The position numbers were made by a program, and so were the translations under genes. This document shows, one piece after another, positions 49,600 through 59,608 of a stretch of 64,000 nt of DNA. The stretch is from Isoetes taiwanensis (Eukaryota; Streptophyta; Lycopodiopsida; Isoetales; Isoetaceae). Position 1 is the first letter of the stretch. Each line of letters opens with the position of its first letter. The stretch is taken from NCBI GenBank assembly GCA_021234155.1, contig JAJEKV010000085.1, positions 4,164,036 to 4,228,035 on the forward strand, written 5' to 3'. The notes below the pieces were generated by a model, which saw only the letters and a list, made by a program, of their open reading frames with translations, was not told the DNA's origin and made no database searches.

Positions 49600-50175
49600 A
49601 CCTTGGAATCTTCCTAACCTGCAATCAACTTGATGCATCCAATATATTTCTATTATACTTACATAATTACTAGGATTACCTTAAGGTAATATTTCTAAAC
49701 ACTATTACATCATTACATTATCAAATAACTTAACAATTTATAACTTCTATTAAAACGAGGTACTTATTAGTCTCCGTTATCACAACACTTAGTTTATCAC
49801 AATTTAACACTTTCATATACAATTATTATTTAAGGTACTCTTCATTCCTTGCAACACATTCCAACAAAATTTGTGTTGCAAGTCTTCGCACCTTAAAATC
49901 CTGCATTAATTTTTCAATATCTATAATTACATACTTACTATCTTAATTATTAGAATTATTCTAAGGTAATGTTTAAGACATTACTGTACTATTTCATTAT
50001 CCAGTTAACTTATCACTTCCTAACTTAATCCACGCAAGGTAATTATTAACCTTACTTAATACAACATTTAAGTTTATCAAAGTTTATCAATTTCATACAA
50101 AATTTACACTTCTAAGGTACTCTTCATCCCTTGCAACACATTATAACAAAATTTGTGTTGCAAGTCTTCGTAGCT
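49600..50175. repeat. ~285-bp internal direct duplication
   Basis: Two diverged copies end with TTTGTGTTGCAAGTCTTCG at about 49870-49888 and 50153-50171. They make up half of the internal region of the nested element. Confidence 0.65.
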
Positions 50176-50726
50176 CGACCTCCTTGCCCTCCGGAGCGCT
50201 CTATTGGCCTGCCGGTCGATACTACGTTAGTACCATTTTAATTATTAATAAAATTTTGGTTATATGGTGACCACCCCACCTATCTACATGAATGCATGGC
50301 TAATCTCCCGGCGTAGGAAGAGGATGATTCCAATTCACTTAACTGTTACTAGCTTAGCACAAACTACAAAAATGAGAAAACATTTTCCCACTTTTCGAGG
50401 TTTGAGGATCCTATCAAGTTAGTACTACTGGGAGCATGGTCAGTGCTTTGCTCTTGGGGCAAAAGTATGCTAGTGGGTATCAAAAAAACGCGGCCCCAGC
50501 ACTTAGATCAGCACCCTGGATGTACTATTCTATCATAGTATTCCACTTGTTATTAATTGGAGTTGTTACATATTTCTATTGATTACCTAATTACCGTGTG
50601 CTAGTACCAGTAACACCTTAAACAAGCTGCCATATGGGGTGCTATATGAGTGCTGTCAGCATGTGTCCGGACGCCTGCTTTTGATACCCACCAGCATACT
50701 TTTGCCCCTTGGTCTCCAAGAACATT

Positions 50727-50738
50727 GCTCTGATACCA
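50727..50738 (-). other. Primer binding site of nested element
   Basis: TGGTATCAGAGC, complementary to the initiator tRNA-Met 3' end, one base downstream of the 5' LTR. Confidence 0.9.
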
Positions 50739-50739
50739 C

Positions 50740-52821
50740 TGTGACGTCCCCTACTCATATACGGTGCTCACACCGTGTACAAACAGGAGTTCATCCGCCA
50801 TACCAGCTCCATACTGATACAGGGCCCTCCACGTATCACTGCAACCTTGAAAGAGTTCCAGTGGGAAGAATGAAGGGGTCATTTTCCCTGTCTCCCTCAG
50901 GGCCTCCCTAGCTGCGGAAGCGTAAACATACATGTCAGTAGTACATACATCAACATCATATGACCATCACGAAGGATGGTCCTCCACATATCTGCATAGA
51001 CAAAGATCAGCACATCACATAGGGAATCCTACCCAAGGCTCAGACACAGGGATGGACTGACAAGCTTGGGTCTCCAAAGGTCATTGCAGACAGAATTCAT
51101 GGCAATGGATTTGGCTGGCATAAGAACATGGCTTAGGGTAGTCCACTCCATCCGCCCCTCCTGTGCACACTTTGCAGAGTAGGCTGAAAAGTGTCGGGAC
51201 CTGACTGTAGCCCGCCGGGTGCATAGCCAAAGGGGCTATTCCTGGGTTGCATCTCCCCAGTCCCGATGGGGCAGGTAGGGATCACTCCCTCCAGAGATCT
51301 ACATGCTGACTCAAGGTGACTAGAGGGCCACTGCCCTTATTCGACTGAACCCACTGGAAAGTCATGAACACCACTTCACGGGTGTCGAGCCCATGCCTTG
51401 CCCCCACTCAGTTGCAAGCCATTGGACCTAGTCACAATGATCCCCGGTAGACCTTACACACCAGAGGGATCGTTCAAGAGTCAGAACACGAACCTCCTTC
51501 TCAGCCAGTCTGGCCCCTTCACCCACAACCAGGTGTGCATTAGAGGTAATTTGAGATCTCATTTTGTCCCATTAAGGGATGCTTAAAAAGCCACATCAGC
51601 TTTTTAAACTGTCCAATAAGAGAAGAGCTCCAGTGTATTTTATTCCAGTATTATGTGGCAAAGAAAAGAATTAATGCAGTTCTAACTAACTTTTGCAGTG
51701 TCATTTTTCTACTATAACTTTTGATCAAAAACTCCGATTCGAACACTATTCATGGCAATGGATTCGTCTCCTCAAGATCTTTCTAATGACAACCCATTGT
51801 TATATCTTTTGGGATGTAAATATATAAGAAAAGAGCAAAAAACCATATTTTTTAAGGTTAACACATATGGCTTGTATTGAAATACATCATAACCATATAT
51901 CACTTGAAAGATCTTTTCATTCTGCATCTAATGCAACAAACGCCGCAGCATTTTCATGAGTAGATCAAAAGTTATAGGGAAAAAACGACAGCAATGAAGT
52001 TGTTAATGCTGCATTAATTGCAGTTTGATGTAGAGTACTCATTCTATTGGAGGATTCTTATGGGGACAAAAGGAGATCTCAAATTACCTCTAATGGTTCT
52101 TGTACACAGGCCGAATTTACAGTGTGCTAAAGAGGCAAAGATACATCATCATACATATCACAGAAGAACTAAAGAAGAAGATCTAATCTATATCATAGAG
52201 TTAGGTTCTTTAGTTAGAGCTTGGTATCTAGAGATCTAGATGGCTGCTATGGGCAATTTAATAGGCTAAACCTACTGATACAATGACTGGAAGACAGTTT
52301 AGGCTATTAAATTGACTAAATACCTGGTCCTCAGCTTGCTCCTCTTGATCCGAACTCGACCATCCTGCTCTGCTGCTAGAAGATGAAGCTAGATTGGGAA
52401 ACTAACGAGCTGATTCGCTCAGACAGAGTCTGGGAGGCGGTTTTGACCCTTTGAGTGAGCAAAACAGAGCTCTAAAACCCTATGGACGAAAATGGCAAGT
52501 TAGGGTTTCTCCTACCTAAATAGACAAGGGGTTAGGGCTAGGGTTTCCAATTATCCCTTTAGGCATGTGGGATAATTGGGAATGGCCCACTTGCCTTTAA
52601 TGGCTAGGTGGCATAAATGTCCACATGGGAAAGGTGTGCACCTTAATAATTGTGCACATTGGTAAATGTGCACATTAATAAGTGCACATACCTTGCAAGT
52701 TGCCCCCTAAGGGCTACTGCCTGGCTACACGTTGGCGTACACGTCAGTCGGAGTGGCGTGTACGCGTGACGAGGCAGTACAGTGTACGTCCTGGGATCAT
52801 ATACTGTGCTGGAACGTCACA
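50740..52821 (-). repeat. 5' LTR of nested element (2082 bp incl. insertion)
   Basis: It matches the other LTR once the 558-bp insertion at 51538-52095 is removed and the 68-bp gap allowed for. Confidence 0.95.
51538..52095. mobile_element. 558-bp inverted-repeat element in one LTR
   Basis: Comparison with the partner LTR gives exact edges: AGGTGTG and GTTCTTG are contiguous there (48754-48767). The insert starts CATTAGAGGTAATTTGAGAT and ends with its complement. About 33 bp of terminal inverted repeat have one mismatch. No target duplication longer than one base is visible. It is non-coding. The superfamily is unclear. Confidence 0.85.
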
Positions 52822-53590
52822 CATGCTCCACTCAATCCTGATGTCTTGGAGTGCTAGCCTCATTGATGCGTTCAGAATCCACCAAATTACTAGCTTCTTT
52901 ACCAGCTCTCTGCTTCTCCTGCGCAAGTAAAAATCCTTCTAGTTCTAGAACATAATCTGAATCAAAGGATTGTGGGTTATTTGCACACTTAACAAAATCA
53001 GTCTAGGCTTCAATTCCGACCCTATCATAGGCAGATTTGCCTCTTAATTCATCTGCCATCACAACCCCTACTTCTTCAACGAATTCCTTGAAAGTTTCTA
53101 ATTGAGGGCTCTGTTTAGCCCCATCTGTAAGCAGCAATGAATCGGCCTCGATTTGGTCTCCTAGGGTATTCTCCAATGAATTCGTTTCTTGAATAGGCTG
53201 GTACATAACAGCATCAAATTCTTCAATGGCCATGTGATTTGCTATTAACTTGGCCTCATAATCTCTGGTATTTCTTTCATAGTTCAAATTCTTTGGCCTT
53301 AATCCGGGCTTTAGGGAAGCACATATAATTAAGACTCCTGACTCAGCATTCCTTTATTCTTCTTTGCAAATTTGGGCTTCTGCTATTGAATCGTCTGCTC
53401 CTACTCCATCTTTTTCCAGAATGCATGCGGAAAGAGAAAAATATGCAGTTATGTAGCTTTTGGTTTTATATTTCAATACCTTCCATCGCTTCTTGAATCG
53501 TGTAAACTTTTTCTTCTTTGTTGACAGAGGAGGCTCTCCAACTTCCTCTCTCATTTTTACTTCTCCCAGGATCTTCTTAAACGCACGCAG

Positions 53591-53602
53591 GCTCTGATAC
53601 CA
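53591..53602 (-). other. Primer binding site, initiator tRNA-Met type
   Basis: TGGTATCAGAGC on the minus strand, with no spacer before the 5' LTR. Confidence 0.85.
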
Positions 53603-53769
53603 TCTTAATATTAGGAGATCAAGATAATGCAGATAGAAAGATATATTTTGATAATAGGACATGAGTAGACATGACTGCTTATATAGATTGCCATGTTATA
53701 GCCTTAGTGGCAGATGACATGGCTATAGATGATGAGGTGGAGGTTGACCGTATATTACATATATCAACA
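53603..53769 (-). repeat. 5' LTR of outer element (167 bp)
   Basis: It ends directly at the primer site. It is shorter than its partner through one internal deletion. Confidence 0.85.
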
Positions 53770-54003
53770 CCGTTTGGTTGTAAGAAATTGTGGCATGCGG
53801 GGAGGTCGACATGGAAATAATTGAATATAATCAACAAGGCAGATCTCGAAGAACCATAAAGGAATAGAAAATTCAAACAAAGGGTTTGGCTTAAAGCAAG
53901 AAAAACAAGAAAAAAATGCACCAAGTGACTATAATCCTAAAAACATGGCACAACCAAAATAATCAACCTACGAGTCAAGACCTAAGCAAGCATCCTAAAC
54001 AAC

Positions 54004-54334
54004 ATATGGGTAAAAGCATGCTACGGTGTACCACTTTTGGAACCCTCAAAAGTACCTACACTGGGTACTTTTAAAACTGGTACTTTCTGTTTTTTCTTTC
54101 CATTAAAATCAATCGAAAATTTTTGAATTGAGGGTCAATAGCATGTCAATCTATAGTACTAGAGGATAACAATACTACTAATGACTAAAATAAATGAATT
54201 AACTCTCAAACTTATTTTTTATTGCGGCATTTTTGCAAGTTCCCAGTACCCAGTGCTGGGTACTTTTCTGGGTAGTTTTGTACTACCTAAATAGGTACTT
54301 TAGATGGTACACCCTAGCATGCTTTCACCCATAT
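54004..54334. mobile_element. Fold-back MITE, 331 bp
   Basis: Ends ATATGGGTAAAAGCATGCTA and (complement) ATATGGGTGAAAGCATGCTA continue into GGTGTACCA on both sides, about 30 bp of near-perfect inverted repeat. GTACC/GGTAC words are frequent inside. It is non-coding. The target duplication is ambiguous because the edge is itself palindromic. Confidence 0.75.
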
Positions 54335-56457
54335 CTACAACTTCCAACACCACTACCATAAAAAAAATGGAAAGGATAGAGCAAGAACGAGGGCCGATCA
54401 CTCAAAAAAGCTCAAGACATAACTATGCCTAACACGAAAACTAGGGAGTCAAGAAACAGACTAACAACGCATCTTAAAGACCTGGTTCAAAGCAAGAAGC
54501 ACAAGAAAATGCACCAAACAATACTAGTCCTAACCTCTATAACCAAATAACTCGACAAGATCCAAGAAACAAGACCCAAGCAAAGCATCCTAAATAATCT
54601 ATGCAACAACCTGAAATAATAGGAACTAGCAGTGCAAGAAGAAGGGTCAGCCACCCAAAAAGTACAATGAGGTATCCAGGCTATGCTTTTAAATAACCTA
54701 AGAAAGCAAGACCCAAGATCCTAGACTCAAAATAGCATTCAAAACCAAATAGAATAGAATAGAATAGTTTTTTTAACGTTCACAGCGACCAATAGGTCAT
54801 AGGATCCATACCCAAAATCAAATCATAAAACTCCTTTTTTTTTAAAGACAAGATTTGGACTTTTAAAAAGAAGATTTAAGGGAGTAACCCATGGTAGTTC
54901 CTAGAGAAATTGATGGGATAGCCTGGTCCCAATACACACACCCCCCCCAAACAACAAAAAAACATCAACAAACTGTAACTTTTTTGCGGATTCGTAGATG
55001 AAGACTGTGTGGCCGATATGTTGTGCTACAAGCCTACCGCTCACCATTCTAGAAGCACTTGATCAACCCCCTTCTTCTTCTATTGTCTGAGCTTTACTCT
55101 CAAGCTCGTCCTCTAAAGTATGCTTGTCCAGTCTAAAGGGATCACCGAACAAATCATGTTTAACTTCGCTCAGCCTATCGTAAGCATATTGATAGAGAAA
55201 ATAGAATAGGCTCTATTTTTATTCCATTTTTCGTCTACAATTTGATAAGGTTAAGCTTTTGGACCCAAACTTTCAAATAGAGAAGGCTATCCAAACTGCC
55301 AAAGAATCTAGGAAGGTCATGAAGGATTTGCAAAATGGCTCTTTATCAAGCTAAATGGCCTTAAATTTGAAGGGAACATTGTTGGCTTTCTTTAAAGTGG
55401 GAGATTCTCTAAAAATAGCTTTTGTGGAACATGATCCGAATGCGATATCTTGGAGTTTCTCGACAAGTGGGATGAAATAAATCGCATCATCACATTCATA
55501 CGTATAAATGTACAGTTTCTTAGTGACTCTAATACTGTTAATGTTTCACCCTTAAAAACCCTTCTGGCAGGGGTTTTTCAATTCTAAGCAAGCAATGGGC
55601 CTGCTCTGCTCATTTTGTAATGGGTCCCATAGACCTTTTAGTCTCCATTGATGAGAAAAGTCAATTCAACTCTTTTTAAAAAATTAACGGGTCTTTGGTC
55701 TTCTATCCTAGATAAGCTCATGAAAAAGTAAACATTTAGTCAGCTAAAGGCCTTGCTATTTCATGAAGGGTCACTGTGGCAAATGATATTCTTGTTGCTT
55801 CTCATGTCTACTTCTCATCAATGATGGTTGCTCCAAAAGAAATATATAAGTCAAATACAAGCCATCATCAGCAAGTTCATCTAGCGTGGTATGGCTAAAG
55901 CTACATGGTCAAAACTTTGAGGAGATAAAAGGACGGTAGGTTGGGATGCAAGGATCCCTTTACCTAGGCTGTAGCTGCTAAATTTGTATGATGAGGCTCT
56001 AAAATAAAATATCAAATACCTCCGTTTATACAGAATTGGACTCTTAAACAAATATCTCGATGTACAGATGGGGACTCGAACCTTAGTTTCCAAGGCAACA
56101 AACCTACACTTACCAAACCTAGGCTCTAACCTTAGTGTGTCAAAGGGAATACTCAAGAGAAGCAGCAATGCTCTTCCACCTATCCTTGCAGAAAATATGA
56201 AAATTAACAAATCCACCAGATGTTGGAATAGAAAGCGAAAGCAAATAACTATCACAAAACTCAAATAATTCAAGGAACATGAATAATAGCATATGAACGT
56301 CTAATTCATAGGCTATCAATACAAAGGTAAAAAATGTGAGAAACACGATCTTAATAGATGCAGTTGAGGGCATGAAATCATGACATCCGACCAGCAAGTT
56401 GGGAAAGAATCTGGTGCCTTGGATTGTCAAAGTAGAGAAGCTGGAATCTACTCATGA
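54335..56457. other. No gene recognised
   Basis: A-rich, repetitive-looking sequence with many AAGACCCAAG-type words at 53970-54740, a TAGAA microsatellite near 54755 and no defensible exon. Confidence 0.35.
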
Positions 56458-57481
56458 TGTTGCCTAGAAGGGGCCGAATATGTCAGCAGCTTTTGCTCAA
56501 CCGAAGCTAAGAATCAACATGAAAATCAGGTTACCTCAAAACGGATATGTAGCAAGCTCTCCAACGAACTCGAATCCTAAGAAACTGCCATCGGATGCAA
56601 AAGTTATGGCAAAAAGAGAATTGTCACCTGGTAGCTCGGGGTTGTCGTCTTGGACGTTAGTCTTGGTGGACTAGCATGGGTGTCTCAGTTTGGCAAATTA
56701 TTGGTAAGGCAAGGCAACAAAAGCAACCTATGGTCTAGATTTAATGCTAAAAAGCTTTCTAAATAAAAAAAGACTAAAGTCTCAGGAGAGGTCTATAAAT
56801 AGAAGTTGAACTTCAGTTACATATATCTTCGCAACCAGAGTTTTGATTGAGACGATTTTGACTTCTTTGGAACTGTCTCAAAGTCTAGTCTTGGAATTGG
56901 AGTGATACTTCATTTAATTAGTCCAGATGAGGGAGATTTGGTCGAAAGAGTGACAAGAGATCAAAGGAGACTGCTCTAGTCCTTTGCTCTTGAATCTGAT
57001 TCTAAGAAAGCCATTACTTTCTCTTGAAGCTTTTGTTGTTCTTGTTTGATAACGTACTACTACCCCTGAGCCGAACTCTTGGTGTTTTATATTGAGGACT
57101 GCTAGCTCGAGGGAGAAGCTACCAGTGGAAGCGAATTATCAAGCCTTGCCATAATGCTGTCAGTTCTTAACACTGACTAACTTGTTTGGGTGGTGAACTA
57201 CCATAGATTGATTATTATATCTGAACCTAGCTTTGATTTTGGTGAACTAGAGCTTGGCCAATCTGAGTTATTCGTGTAACTCTTATCCTGTTTATTTGAC
57301 TTGTGTTTATTTAACCTATTATTTCAAATAGCGATATTTTTGTCATTGCTAACAGTTTGTTCGTGGATTATGTAGCAATTCTGGATGGAATACAGATTGC
57401 AAGACCATGAATTTTCTGAAGAAGTCTTGAATAAGGTTTTAAGGATATAAAAGGTATGTTTCATTGGTGTAACCCATAACA
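56458..57481 (+). repeat. 5' LTR, about 1.02 kb
   Basis: It starts near TGTTGCCTAGAAGGGG and ends CCCATAACA before the primer site. Confidence 0.65.
56794..56801 (+). promoter_or_regulatory. LTR TATA box
   Basis: TATAAATA in the 5' LTR, followed about 30 bp later by a plausible start region. It is absent from the 3' LTR. Confidence 0.6.
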
Positions 57482-57483
57482 AC

Positions 57484-57495
57484 TGGTATCAGAGC
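57484..57495 (+). other. Primer binding site, initiator tRNA-Met type
   Basis: TGGTATCAGAGC two bases after the 5' LTR. Confidence 0.85.
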
Positions 57496-58374
57496 TTGGC
57501 TATTCTTGACGTTTGCAAGTCATCCGATTGGTGCTGGAGATTGTAAACTAGAATAGAGATTCTTATTCTGGTTATTCTTGATGTTTGCAAGTCATCTAGT
57601 TGGTGCTGGTGATTGCAAACTAGAATAGAAATCTTTGTCTTGTCTTGAGAACCCAAATGATTTCTCTCTATAAATTTAATTTATTTGATCTATTCTTATC
57701 AATTTGATCCTATTAAAGCAAGAGAGCCTTATAGATTAGCCCCTGAATATTCATGTGGTGGATTCTTTTTGTTGTAGGAAACATATATGAATTTATTAGG
57801 TACAAGTTATTTGGAATAAGCAATAGGAATTGAGCCTACCCTACCTTATCAATCCATTTTATTTTATCAAAATGGATCTCCTTCAAATCAAGCCTAACAA
57901 AAACTGACAATCCATCTCCTTGGCCAGGGATGGATCTCTGATTCAACTCTTTGTATATCTATGGTGGACGAATCTATTTCTATCCAAACTAATCCTAAAG
58001 CCTGGACAATGTAAACTGCATCTTTATGAGTCCCATTGTCTCTAGTTGCTTGCTTGTCAATAATTGTGTTTAAAAGGTAGAGGATAGAGAACCTATTAAA
58101 TTTTTATAAAGTGGTTGATGCCACTAGAGGAATTGTAAATCTATTTTATGATTGTATTGCATCCTTCTAGCACTCATGCCATTTATATTTACACAATATT
58201 ATGGTTGGCGCCATGAATATTTGATATTAATAGATGAAATTGAAAATTTTAGATTGGTGTCTAAAATTTTGCAGTAGTTGGTGCTACTGGTTGAGGTTGT
58301 TGCTTCTATAAAAATCCATTATTCTTTCTTAAACCGTACTATTCTTAGAATTTAGAAGTCTACCTTGATAATTA

Positions 58375-58619
58375 TCTTTTGGCCTAGTGGTTAGTCCACT
58401 CGTCTAGCACATTGAGGTCTCGTGTTCGAACCTCACTAGGATCTTGGCATCTTAGGACCTTTGGCCCCTGGTATCCTTGTAGGGGGCGGTGCTCCTTGAA
58501 GGGGGATTGCAAGAACATGCCATGTGTCGTCGTATGTCCATGCCATGTGTCGTCGTATGTCCTAAGGGATGCTGGCTAGTGCTACGACATAAAAATACAC
58601 CTTCCTTCCTTCCTTCCTT
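58375..58619 (+). mobile_element. tRNA-derived SINE
   Basis: The head carries an A-box-like CCTAGTGGTTAGTCC (58383) and a B box GTGTTCGAACC (58422), spaced as in a tRNA. A non-tRNA body follows, and then a tail ATAAAAATACACC with CTTCC repeats (58599-58619). Within the body CATGCCATGTGTCGTCGTAT occurs twice in tandem (58517 and 58539). Clear flanking duplications were not found. Confidence 0.75.
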
Positions 58620-58860
58620 TATTCAATCCTTTCAATAACTTACTCCAATCCTTAGCCTTAAAATTGTGATTGCATTAAATAATTGGTGCTATTTATGAGA
58701 TCATAACCCTAGCCTTTAAACCCTCAAACGAGTTGAGTTGGTGCTCATAAACATATTGATTGAGTTGGTGCTCTTGTACAAATGGATGAAATGAGCTGAT
58801 GCTCATATGATACAAATTGAGTTGGTGCTCAACTTGTGGTTGATGATTATAACTAAGGTC

Positions 58861-59608
58861 AGTTGCTTCCCAGAGGAGGAATTGATATGAAGGGTGTGGT
58901 CTTAGACGTTAGTTTTTGTGGACTTGCGTCAGTGTCTAAGTTTGGCAAATTATTGGCAAAGCAGGGCAAGAAAAGCAACATGTGGTCTATATTTAACTAT
59001 GATGCTAAAAAGGCTTGCCTCAAAGTCGAGTTTCAGAATTGGAATGGCACTCTAGTTCGTCGAATGAGGGAGATGCGATCGAAAGAGTGGCAGGGGGTCA
59101 AAGGAGATTGCTCTAGTCCTTTGCTCTTGAATTTGATTCTAAGAAAGCCATTACTTTTTGCTAAAGTTTATGTTAATTTTGTTAGATAACCTACTACTAT
59201 CCTTGAGCATAAGTCTTGGTGTTTTATATTGAGGACTAGTAGCTTGAGGGAGAAACTACTAGTGGAAGCGCATTGTTAGGCCTTGCCATAATTCTGCCAG
59301 TTCTTAACACGGAATGATTCGTTTAGGTGGTGAACTACCATAGATTGGTTATTATATTTGGACCTAGCTCTGGTTTGGTGAACTAGAACTTGGCCAATCT
59401 GAGTAACTAGTGTAACTCTTATCCTGTTTATTTGACCTGTGTTTATTTGACCTATTATTTCAAATAGAGATAGTCTTGTCATTGCTAAAAATTTGATTGT
59501 GGATTATGAATTCTGGATGGAATACAGATTGAAAAACCATATTGTCTGAAGAAGTCTTGAATAAGGTTTCAAAGGTATAAAAGGTATGGTTCATTGGTGT
59601 GATCCACA
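58861..59608 (+). repeat. 3' LTR, deleted copy
   Basis: It starts near TTGCTTCCCAGAGGAGG and ends GATCCACA. It lacks blocks near its start and around the TATA box. Confidence 0.6.

Larger units (their letters stand above)
47964..52821 (-). mobile_element. Nested non-autonomous LTR retrotransposon with TSD
   Basis: LTRs at 47964-49551 and 50740-52821 begin TGTGACG and end CGTCACA. The target duplication CATGC is at 47959-47963 and 52822-52826. The primer site TGGTATCAGAGC (minus, 50727-50738) is one base from the 50740 LTR, and the purine tract AAGGTGGGGAGAA (minus, 49552-49564) abuts the other, so the element reads on the minus strand. Internal sequence is only 1188 bp with no coding capacity, which fits a LARD-like derivative. 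The PPT and LTR ends resemble chromovirus (Tekay/Del-like) Ty3 elements, which is an inference. The two LTRs differ by few substitutions, so the insertion is fairly young. It splits the acidic ORF of the outer element. Confidence 0.95.
46636..53540 (-). pseudogene. Acidic ORF of the outer retroelement, broken
   Basis: Minus-strand blocks run in order: 53354-53536 (basic start EVGEPPLSTKKKKFTRFKKR), 53003-53287 (ETFKEFVEEVGVVMADELRG), 52830-52990 (LELEGFLLAQEKQRAGKEAS), then after the nested element 47830-47958 (IPEQSALHKSDAEQLEGFG), 47197-47838 (QEKSELEGPVEQGFFHEG and on), 46893-47087 and 46636-46911 (KREKSDLWDLCYDFADDHEM). Together they make a long, glutamate-rich protein interrupted by stops and frame changes. 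I see no zinc knuckle, protease, RT or integrase motif. It may be a captured host gene or an element-specific protein. Confidence 0.6.
46328..53769 (-). mobile_element. Outer non-autonomous LTR retroelement (split host of a nested one)
   Basis: Terminal repeats at 46328-46551 and 53603-53769 begin on the minus strand with TGTTGATA and end with CCTAATATTAAGA. The primer site TGGTATCAGAGC (minus, at 53591-53602) directly abuts the 53603 repeat, so that one is the 5' LTR. A purine tract GAGAGAGGG (46552-46560) abuts the 3' LTR. The 5' LTR lacks a ~57-bp block present in the other. Internal sequence encodes an acidic protein without gag/pol features and has been split by the element at 47964-52821. 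I could not find matching target duplications (flanks CCAAG and CCGTT). Confidence 0.8.
56458..59608 (+). mobile_element. Non-autonomous LTR retroelement
   Basis: The 5' LTR is about 56458-57481 and the 3' LTR about 58861-59608. They share long diverged stretches such as GTTTGGCAAATTATTGG, AGATTGGTTATTATAT and TTCATTGGTGT. The primer site TGGTATCAGAGC lies at 57484-57495, two bases after the 5' LTR, so the element reads on the plus strand. The internal region (about 1.4 kb) has no gag/pol and is full of GTTGGTGCT-type words. The 3' LTR has internal deletions, including the TATA region. Edges at the outer sides are approximate and I found no target duplication. It contains the SINE at 58375. 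Confidence 0.75.
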
